From Bacillota bacterium (GTDB lineage: Bacteria; Bacillota; Limnochordia; Darwinibacteriales; Darwinibacteriaceae): a DNA stretch of 35,708 bases. The notes under the pieces were generated by a model. The model was not told where the DNA came from and ran no database searches. It was given only the letters and a program-made list of their open reading frames with translations. The stretch lies in assembly GCA_012521295.1 (NCBI GenBank), contig JAAYMS010000077.1, forward strand, positions 1 to 35,708, written 5' to 3'. The position numbers and the translations under genes are program-made. This document shows, one piece after another, positions 26,629 to 35,708 of the stretch (position 1 is the first letter of the stretch; each line of letters opens with the position of its first letter).

Positions 26629-28041
26629 ATGAGCCAAATAGATCAGTTGGAGCTGATTTGGCAGGAAGTCTTAGAAATTATGGCTTCTGAACTCGCTAAA
26701 CCATCATTTGATACGTGGATCAAAGACAGCCGGCCAGTCCACTTTGAGGGAAATACGCTCTTCGTAGAGCTTCCAAACGAGTTTACCCGAGACTGGGTTG
26801 ATGCACGCTACGCGGCTCCCCTGCGCAAAACACTCCGCCATGTAGTAAACAAGGACTGGGACCTTAAACTTGTCATTCCCAGCAATCTCAAGCCCCTTAC
26901 AGAATCGAAGAGTTCCGAACCCGAAGTTTTTGAACCTGAATCACCAGAAATCGTCGAGGAACCGGAAAGCGCAGCTCCCGCTCCGTCCCAAGGACAAGGA
27001 CAGGAGCCTATTTCTTCTATCCTTAATCCGCGCTATACCTTCGACACTTTCGTGGTCGGTAACTCCAATCGTTTCGCGCATGCAGCTTCTTTAGCTGTAG
27101 CTGAAGCGCCTGCTAAGGCTTATAACCCGCTGTTTCTCTACGGAGGGGTTGGGCTGGGAAAAACGCACTTGATGCATGCCATTGGCCATATGGCCATGGA
27201 AAGAGATCCTAATATAAATGTAGTTTATGTAACTTCAGAGACTTTTACCAACGATCTAATTACCGCCATTGGGAAGAAATCAATGGTGGAGTTCCGCAAT
27301 AAATATCGTAATGTGGACGTGCTCCTCATTGACGATATTCAGTTCGTCGCGGGCAAAGAATCGACACAAGAAGAGTTCTTCCATACTTTTAATGCCCTCT
27401 ATGAGGCAAATCGCCAGATCGTGATTTCATCAGATCGGCCTCCCAAAGAAATCCCTACGCTCGAAGAACGGCTGCGGAGCCGGTTTGAATGGGGCCTTAT
27501 TACTGATATTCAGCCGCCTGATCTTGAGACGCGGATTGCAATTCTGAAGAAAAAAGCAGATATGGAGAACTACCGGGTCGATCCAGAAGTCCTGACCTAC
27601 ATCGCGACCCATATCCAGAGCAATATTCGCGAGCTTGAAGGTGCTTTCATTAGAGTGATAGCTTATGCCAACCTTAACAATGTCCCAGTAAACGTAGAGA
27701 CAACGTCTGAAGCGCTAAAGGACCTGATTCAAGCTCCGAAAAACCGTCCGATCACAATTGAACAGATCCAGGCTGTGGTAGCTAATCACTATGGCATCAA
27801 GATAGCGGACATGAAGTCGAAAAAAAGGACCAAGAAGATCGCTTTTCCCCGCCAGGTTGCCATGTACTTATCTCGCGAGATGACCGACAGCTCGCTGCCG
27901 CAGATTGGATCAGAGTTTGGCGGCCGTGACCACACCACAGTGATACACGCCTGCGACAAGATTCAGAGCGCGATCAAGATGGATCCAGCCCTGCAGGTGA
28001 CTATACGCGAATTGGTCGATACTATACGGCAGAATTCATAG
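26629..28041 (+). CDS. dnaA: Chromosomal replication initiator protein DnaA
   Basis: [56 protein letters not shown]-terminal [15 protein letters not shown]; start trimmed to ATG after GTAGGAGGG. Confidence 0.97.
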   Translation: MSQIDQLELIWQEVLEIMASELAKPSFDTWIKDSRPVHFEGNTLFVELPNEFTRDWVDARYAAPLRKTLRHVVNKDWDLKLVIPSNLKPLTESKSSEPEVFEPESPEIVEEPESAAPAPSQGQGQEPISSILNPRYTFDTFVVGNSNRFAHAASLAVAEAPAKAYNPLFLYGGVGLGKTHLMHAIGHMAMERDPNINVVYVTSETFTNDLITAIGKKSMVEFRNKYRNVDVLLIDDIQFVAGKESTQEEFFHTFNALYEANRQIVISSDRPPKEIPTLEERLRSRFEWGLITDIQPPDLETRIAILKKKADMENYRVDPEVLTYIATHIQSNIRELEGAFIRVIAYANLNNVPVNVETTSEALKDLIQAPKNRPITIEQIQAVVANHYGIKIADMKSKKRTKKIAFPRQVAMYLSREMTDSSLPQIGSEFGGRDHTTVIHACDKIQSAIKMDPALQVTIRELVDTIRQNS

Positions 28042-28048
28042 GACAAGC

Positions 28049-28263
28049 TGTGGAAAACTCTATTAACAAGTTTGGCGCGCGTTTTTTCCCTGAGGGATAC
28101 TGTGGATAACTTTTTGCATTGATGCACAGTTTGTGATCTGTGGAAAACTGCGATTCTAACGGCAAACAAAGGTTTTCCACAAACCCACACAGCCTACTAT
28201 TACTACGACTAAGAATATTTATGTATTTAACCCTATACTATCTCCCTAAGCGATTATTCCACA
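28049..28263. other. oriC right part: DnaA boxes, DnaA-trio-like tract and AT-rich unwinding region
   Basis: TGTGGAAAA 28049, TGTGGATAA 28101, TGTGGAAAA 28139, TTTTCCACA 28173, then CTA CTA TTA CTA CGA CTA (28194-28211) and AT-rich AGAATATTTATGTATTTAA. Confidence 0.85.
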
Positions 28264-28275
28264 GGAGGTATATTT

Positions 28276-29367
28276 ATGCATTTTCAAATTGACAGTACCG
28301 CTTTAACTGAAGGCGTCCGCCTTGTCGAACGAGCAGTATCGACAAGCAGCACTCTACAGATCTTGAGCGGAATTCAACTCCAAGTTGATCGCAATAGATT
28401 GACCTTAACGGCTAACAATTTAGAGATCTCTGTAAAAACAGAAACAGAGTGTACCACCATTGCTCCTGGTACAGCTATCCTTGATGGCAAGTTATTTTCA
28501 GCTTTAGTTAGAAAACTGCCAGCGGGCCCAGTAATCTTTGAAAAACGAGATAATCAAGTCATAATTACAGCGGGTACGACAGAATTCACTTTGAACGAAT
28601 TGCTGGGCGACGAGTTTCCCGCTCCTCCTATTTGTGATCAGAAAATCATGTCTTTGACTGACTATGAATTAAGCAAGTTAGCTCACAGTACTTTATTTTG
28701 CGTGAGCAGCGATGATCAAAGACCGATTCTGCAGGGCGTTCTATTTGAAATATCTGATGGAGAACTGAAGGTGGTTGCCACCGACTCTAATCGCTTGGCC
28801 TACGCCAAAGCAGAAGTACCTTTCCTGACCACAGACACGATGGAAGTCATTGTTCCCGGGAAGAATATCAATGAACTTCTGAGATGTCTGCCCATGGATG
28901 AAACGCTCATTGATGTCTACTATGGTGAAAACCAACTGGCTTTCCGCTTTAATGACACCGTTTTCACTACTCGCCTGATTGACGGCAAGTTTCCTAACTA
29001 TCGCCCGGTACTGTACACTGAACAGGAAATAACGATTGTCATGAATAGACAGCATCTACTGCACGCGATCGAACGAGCAGCTCTCTTTGATCGTAAAGGG
29101 ACTCAGCCCGTAATTATTCAAGTTACTGACGGTGTATTAGAGTTAGGTATGCAGACAGAACTGGGCCGTTCTGTTGAACAATTCAACGTGGAACATACTG
29201 GCGGAAATGGCAAATCTGCTTATTCACCGCGGTTTATTCTGGATATGCTAAAAGCTACTGATGCGGATCAAGTGATGTTTAAGTTCGAACCAGGGCCACG
29301 CCAGGCTTTAATTAGGCCTGCAGAGCATAACAATCATCTATACATCCTAATGCCGATCCGCATCTAA
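28276..29367 (+). CDS. dnaN: DNA polymerase III beta sliding clamp
   Basis: MHFQIDSTALTEGVRLVERAVSTSSTLQILSGIQLQ; C-terminal LYILMPIRI; GGAGG RBS. Confidence 0.95.
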   Translation: MHFQIDSTALTEGVRLVERAVSTSSTLQILSGIQLQVDRNRLTLTANNLEISVKTETECTTIAPGTAILDGKLFSALVRKLPAGPVIFEKRDNQVIITAGTTEFTLNELLGDEFPAPPICDQKIMSLTDYELSKLAHSTLFCVSSDDQRPILQGVLFEISDGELKVVATDSNRLAYAKAEVPFLTTDTMEVIVPGKNINELLRCLPMDETLIDVYYGENQLAFRFNDTVFTTRLIDGKFPNYRPVLYTEQEITIVMNRQHLLHAIERAALFDRKGTQPVIIQVTDGVLELGMQTELGRSVEQFNVEHTGGNGKSAYSPRFILDMLKATDADQVMFKFEPGPRQALIRPAEHNNHLYILMPIRI

Positions 29368-29380
29368 AAAGGGTGAGTTT

Positions 29381-29599
29381 ATGAAAATTGTGACGATAAA
29401 AACTGAGACGATCCAGCTTGATCAGCTGCTCAAATGGGCAAATGTTGTTTCAAGTGGAGCTGAGGCCAAGATCATGATTCAATCTGGTTTGGTTTCTCTT
29501 AATGGCACCGTTGAAACTCGGCGTGCCAAAAAAGTTGTGCCGGGAGATGAGATTGCCATCGAAGGTTATGGTATAATCAAAGTGGCGGCTGAGTTGTGA
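29381..29599 (+). CDS. yaaA: S4-domain RNA-binding protein YaaA
   Basis: IQLDQLLKWANVVSSGAEAKIMIQSGLVSLNGTVETRRAKKVVPGDEI; between dnaN and recF. Confidence 0.9.
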   Translation: MKIVTIKTETIQLDQLLKWANVVSSGAEAKIMIQSGLVSLNGTVETRRAKKVVPGDEIAIEGYGIIKVAAEL

Positions 29600-29602
29600 A
29601 AC

Positions 29603-30718
29603 ATGAGAATTAAGCAGCTTCAGTTGAAAAATTTCCGAAATTATCAGCACGCCGCAATTGAGCTTCATCCCGTGCTCAACATCTTCGTCGGAAACAATGC
29701 CCAAGGGAAGACCAACCTATTAGAGGCCATGTATATTCTGGCCATGAGTAAGTCTTATCGAACAGGCCGCGAGACCGAGCTGATTTACCATGATGAAACA
29801 GCTGCCCATGTTCATGGGCGAGTTGAAAGAAATGCTGATATCGATCTGCGCGTTATCGTGCAGCAGGACAGTCCTAAGAAGCTGTTTGTTAACCAGAAGG
29901 CCACTACCGCGAACCACTTTGTTGGGAAACTGAATGTGGTCTTATTTACCCCTGACAGCATGCAGCTCATCAAAGGATCGCCGAGCGAACGCCGCCGCTT
30001 TTTGGATATTCAGATTTGTCAGACCGATGCTCTTTATCGAAATAACCTGCTGAAGTTTCAGAGGGTTCTGCGTCAGCGTAATCAATTGCTGAAAGACGCA
30101 CCTTACAACGCTGGACTCCTTAACCAGCTGCCCATTTGGGATGGGCAGCTCGCTGATCTAGCAGATCGCGTTATGCAGCGGCGCCGCGCTGTTGTAGATC
30201 AGCTCAGCATACTCGCTGCAGACATACACAAGCACATAACAGGTGGTGTAGAAGAACTGAGTATCAGCTATGCCCCGTTTGGAATGGATCTCAAACAATG
30301 GGATCGGATAGGTGATGCAGGCAGTTTCGGCCGCTATATGCTTGCGCAGATGAAGAAGGAACGTCCACAAGAAGTCAGCCGCGGCTATACCATAACAGGC
30401 CCGCATCGCGATGACCTGTTTTTTTCAGTCAACGGCCAAGATGCCAAGACCTATGCCAGCCAGGGGCAGCAGAGAACGGCGGTCCTTTCATGTAAATTGG
30501 CAGAAATGGAATTAATCTATCAGGAAACGGGGGAATACCCGGTGGTGCTCCTGGATGATGTTATGTCGGAGCTCGATAAGTCGCGCCGTGAATTCCTGGT
30601 AGAATTGCTGAATAAAAAGGCTCAGACTGTAATTACCACAACCCATTTAGGCAGTTTTACTCAGGACATCCTAGCCGATGCGGCTGTCTTCAGAATAGAC
30701 GCGGGCAAAATAGGTTAG
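29603..30718 (+). CDS. recF: DNA replication and repair protein RecF
   Basis: MRIKQLQLKNFRNYQHAAIELHPVLNIFVGNNAQGKTNLLEAMYILAMSKSYR; VVLLDDVMSELD. Confidence 0.96.
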   Translation: MRIKQLQLKNFRNYQHAAIELHPVLNIFVGNNAQGKTNLLEAMYILAMSKSYRTGRETELIYHDETAAHVHGRVERNADIDLRVIVQQDSPKKLFVNQKATTANHFVGKLNVVLFTPDSMQLIKGSPSERRRFLDIQICQTDALYRNNLLKFQRVLRQRNQLLKDAPYNAGLLNQLPIWDGQLADLADRVMQRRRAVVDQLSILAADIHKHITGGVEELSISYAPFGMDLKQWDRIGDAGSFGRYMLAQMKKERPQEVSRGYTITGPHRDDLFFSVNGQDAKTYASQGQQRTAVLSCKLAEMELIYQETGEYPVVLLDDVMSELDKSRREFLVELLNKKAQTVITTTHLGSFTQDILADAAVFRIDAGKIG

Positions 30719-30730
30719 AGGGGTAGTTTA

Positions 30731-30988
30731 ATGTTTCTGCATATAGGCAGCGAGAAGATGATTTCATTCCGCGAAATTATTGCCATTATTAATTTGCGCA
30801 ACGGCGGGGAGCTCAACCAGGGCTTCCTAAAGACCGCGCACGAAGAGGGTTTTGTGGTAAGATTAACTAATGAGCCTGTTTCATGTGTTATTACTGAGAA
30901 GACTGTTTACCTATCTCCCATATCTTCAGCGACACTCCAAAAGAGAGCTCAAGAATGGCTGAGAGACGTAAACACTTGCGAGGAGTAG
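30731..30988 (+). CDS. remB: DUF370 / RemB (YaaB) regulator-like protein
   Basis: MFLHIGSEKMISFREIIAIINLRNG; recF-remB-gyrB order. Confidence 0.85.
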   Translation: MFLHIGSEKMISFREIIAIINLRNGGELNQGFLKTAHEEGFVVRLTNEPVSCVITEKTVYLSPISSATLQKRAQEWLRDVNTCEE

Positions 30989-30992
30989 ATAG

Positions 30993-32909
<1,917 letters not shown>

Positions 32910-32926
32910 GAGATGGGGTGTAGCTA

Positions 32927-35377
32927 GTGAGCGTTAATTTGGGCGGGGATAAAGTCGTTCCCGTTAACATAACTGAAGAAATGAAAACCTCGTACATCAA
33001 CTATGCTATGAGTGTCATAGTTGAACGTGCTCTGCCTGATGTACGCGATGGCCTCAAACCAGTCCAACGCCGCATCTTATACGGCATGAGCGAGCTGGGT
33101 ACGAGATATGATCGTCCACATAAGAAATCAGCGAGAATTGTGGGCGAAGTCATGGGTAAGTACCATCCACATGGTGACTCAGCCATTTACGATGCGATGG
33201 TACGCATGGCACAGCCGTTCTCATATCGCGCTATGCTGGTCGACGGACAGGGTAACTTCGGCAGCGTGGATGGTGACCCACCAGCCGCTATGCGTTACAC
33301 CGAAGCACGCCTCTCTAAAATTGCAATGGAGATGCTGCGTGATATCGAAAAAGACACGGTTGATTTCGTACCAAACTTTGACGAAACTCTTGAGCAGCCC
33401 AGTGTTCTTCCAAGCAGATTCCCCAACTTATTGGTGAACGGAGCCCAGGGTATTGCTGTAGGTATGGCCACTAATATTCCGCCCCATAACTTGGGCGAGG
33501 TAATAGACGGGCTTGTGGCCATGATTGATAACCCAGAGATAACCACGAAAGAATTAATGAGTCATATTAAAGGCCCTGACTTTCCTACTGGAGCGATTAT
33601 CCTCGGCCGTGAAGGGATTAAGGAAGCATATGAAACTGGGCGCGGCAAGATCAGAGTCCGGGCAAAAACTCAAATTGAGCAGATGTCCAACGGCAAGACC
33701 AGGATAGTGGTCACCGAAATTCCATACATGGTCAATAAAGCCCGGCTTGTTGAGAAAATTGCCGAGCTGGTGCGCGATAAAAAGGTCGAGGGTATCACCG
33801 ATCTGCGGGATGAGTCGGATAAAACTGGTACGCGAGTGATTATTGAGGTGCGTCGTGACGCTAACCCACACGTTGTACTCAACCGCCTTTACAAGCACAC
33901 CCAACTGCAGGAGACTTTTGGTGTGATCATGCTGGCTCTAGTAGACAATGAGCCTAAGATCTTGTCTCTGCGGGAAACACTGCAGCACTACCTCGATCAT
34001 CAGAAAGAAGTAGTAGTCCGCCGAACCAGGTTTGATCTTCGCAAAGCCGAAGAGCGGGCACATATCCTAGAAGGATACAGAATTGCCCTTGATAATATTG
34101 ACGAAATCATTAACCTGATTCGCTCAGCAGAAAATGACCAGGTGGCCCGTCAGCAGCTCATGACGCGTTTTGGGCTTACAGAACGGCAGGCTGTAGCTAT
34201 ATTGGATATGCAGCTCCGCAGACTGACTGGCCTTGAACGGGAAAAAATCGAAGCCGAATACGCTGATCTCCAGAAAACCATTGCCCGCCTGCGGGAAATT
34301 CTCGGAGATATCCGACTGGTTTATGAAATAATCAAAGAAGAACTCCTCGCTATTAAAGAAGAGTTCGCCGATGAAAGACGCACTATTATCGGACGGTCTG
34401 GCGGAGATCTAGACCTCGAAGACTTGATAGCCGAAGAGGATATTGTCGTAACTGTCACCCATGATGGTTACATTAAGCGCCTGCCCGTTGATACTTACCG
34501 CCCTCAGCATAGGGGCGGAAGGGGTATTACAGCGCTGAATACCAAGTCAGACGATTTTGTGGAACAGCTCTTTGTTGCAAGCACACACAGCACAGTGCTC
34601 TTCTTTACCAACCAAGGGCGAGTCTACCGGCTGCGTGGCCACGAAATCCCTGAAGCTGGCCGCAATGCGCGCGGCACGGCGATCATAAATCTCTTGAGCT
34701 TGATGCCCGAAGAGCGGATCCAGACAACTATACCGATCACTGAGTACGCCGATGATCAATACCTGGTGATGGTAACAAAGTATGGCGTAGTCAAAAAGAC
34801 GGTGCTCAGCGAGTTCGATACAAATCGAACAGGTGGTATCATCTGTATCACCCTCGATGAAGGCGATGAACTGATCGGTGTTGAGCTCACAGATGGCGAC
34901 AAAGAGATTATGCTGGTCACTAGAGAGGGACAGGCCATTCGCTTTGCCGAAGAAGAAGTCCGCAGCATGGGCCGGACTGCCCGCGGTGTAAAAGGTATCA
35001 CTCTTGAAGAGAACGACTGGGTGGTAGGGCTTGGCGTAGCAAACGGTGCTGATCTTTTGGTTGTTACAGAAAACGGCTATGGAAAGCGTACACCAGTAAC
35101 CGAGTACCGCCGTACCGCTCGGGGTGGTAAAGGTGTTAAGACACTGAACAAGACAGAAAAGACAGGTGCTATTGCTGACGTACTCCTAGTGCAGGAGTCA
35201 AATGAGGTAATGATCATCTCCATGGAAGGCATCATGATCCGACTGCGTGTCAGCGATATATCTGTCCAGGGACGCAACACTCAAGGTGTAACATTGATGC
35301 GTCTTGATGAAGGCGACAAGGTTGTCGCAGTAGCTAATATCGTTGGTGAAGAAGACGAAGGCGACGAAGAAAAATAA
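32927..35377 (+). CDS. gyrA: DNA gyrase subunit A
   Basis: [42 protein letters not shown]-box-like region; GyrA C-terminal beta-pinwheel repeats with QHRGGRG; GTG start. Confidence 0.97.
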   Translation: MSVNLGGDKVVPVNITEEMKTSYINYAMSVIVERALPDVRDGLKPVQRRILYGMSELGTRYDRPHKKSARIVGEVMGKYHPHGDSAIYDAMVRMAQPFSYRAMLVDGQGNFGSVDGDPPAAMRYTEARLSKIAMEMLRDIEKDTVDFVPNFDETLEQPSVLPSRFPNLLVNGAQGIAVGMATNIPPHNLGEVIDGLVAMIDNPEITTKELMSHIKGPDFPTGAIILGREGIKEAYETGRGKIRVRAKTQIEQMSNGKTRIVVTEIPYMVNKARLVEKIAELVRDKKVEGITDLRDESDKTGTRVIIEVRRDANPHVVLNRLYKHTQLQETFGVIMLALVDNEPKILSLRETLQHYLDHQKEVVVRRTRFDLRKAEERAHILEGYRIALDNIDEIINLIRSAENDQVARQQLMTRFGLTERQAVAILDMQLRRLTGLEREKIEAEYADLQKTIARLREILGDIRLVYEIIKEELLAIKEEFADERRTIIGRSGGDLDLEDLIAEEDIVVTVTHDGYIKRLPVDTYRPQHRGGRGITALNTKSDDFVEQLFVASTHSTVLFFTNQGRVYRLRGHEIPEAGRNARGTAIINLLSLMPEERIQTTIPITEYADDQYLVMVTKYGVVKKTVLSEFDTNRTGGIICITLDEGDELIGVELTDGDKEIMLVTREGQAIRFAEEEVRSMGRTARGVKGITLEENDWVVGLGVANGADLLVVTENGYGKRTPVTEYRRTARGGKGVKTLNKTEKTGAIADVLLVQESNEVMIISMEGIMIRLRVSDISVQGRNTQGVTLMRLDEGDKVVAVANIVGEEDEGDEEK

Positions 35378-35391
35378 GAGCAAAATCCCAA

Positions 35392-35421
35392 TTGACATCT
35401 ACACTTCACCGATGCTATGAT
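35392..35421 (+). promoter_or_regulatory. rRNA operon promoter P1
   Basis: TTGACA - 18 bp - TATGAT, 15 nt after the gyrA stop. Confidence 0.85.
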
Positions 35422-35482
35422 ATGAGTCCGTCGGCGGGGAACCGCTGAACGGCAGCAAATTTCGTCTCAGGAAAAAACCTGG

Positions 35483-35511
35483 TTGACGAAGCACACAAAA
35501 TGTGTTATGAT
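35483..35511 (+). promoter_or_regulatory. rRNA operon promoter P2
   Basis: TTGACG - 17 bp - TATGAT. Confidence 0.85.
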
Positions 35512-35518
35512 GATTTCG

Positions 35519-35708
35519 CTGCCGCCCGGAGATACAATCCAGGCGGCAGTACTAAAGAGCGAGTCAATCGGACTAGCTCTTGAACCTTGAAAACCGAACA
35601 ACAGAAACACAATCACAGCCAAGAGTTTGTGTAAGCCTATGTTTGACTCTGTCAAATATTTGAGCTTCAGCTAGAGATTCAACTCTTTTGTTGAGATATC
35701 AATGGAGA
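35519..35708 (+). ncRNA. rRNA operon leader, running to or just into the 5' end of 16S rRNA (truncated by the window edge)
   Basis: Leader hairpins, CTTGAACCTTGAAAACCGAACAA typical of Firmicute rRNA leaders, and terminal ATCAATGGAGA resembling the start of ...GGAGAGTTTGATCCTGG. Confidence 0.7.

Noticed and set aside
26205-26630. 141-aa minus-strand ORF across oriC
   Set aside because: Composed of repeated DnaA-box translations; low-complexity origin DNA, no RBS or family resemblance

Overview
This window is an origin-of-replication neighbourhood from a Bacillota (Firmicutes) chromosome. It is almost fully coding and mostly syntenic with the classical rpmH-dnaA-dnaN oriC region. Left of the origin, mostly on the minus strand: lonC, rplI, a DUF2232 protein, rpsR-ssb-rpsF, ychF, a P-loop ATPase, DUF951, gcvPB-gcvPA-gcvH-gcvT, a TPR protein, a YkvI-like transporter, parB, parA, noc, rsmG, two tandem full-length mnmG paralogs, mnmE, jag, yidC, yidD, rnpA and rpmH. 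rpmH is absent from the supplied ORF track but reads cleanly. Plus-strand exceptions in this arm are a QueT-like gene, a secreted parvulin, yyaC and a 30-codon small ORF. A bipartite oriC flanks dnaA, with a left DnaA-box cluster and a right box cluster followed by a DnaA-trio-like tract. dnaN, an S4-domain gene, recF, remB, gyrB and gyrA follow. The window ends in a leader with tandem rRNA promoters, at or just before the 16S rRNA 5' end. I see no mobile elements, CRISPR arrays or tRNAs. The items most worth a second look are (1) the tandem divergent mnmG pair, (2) a DnaA-box cluster about 13 kb from oriC next to a terminator and an unannotated cationic small ORF, (3) the DnaA-trio tract, (4) ParB and Noc carrying the residues expected for parS and NBS specificity, with two strong parS sites, and (5) the rRNA leader architecture. 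No wholly new multi-gene system is evident. Start sites marked as trimmed are my choices from Shine-Dalgarno position and family N-termini.
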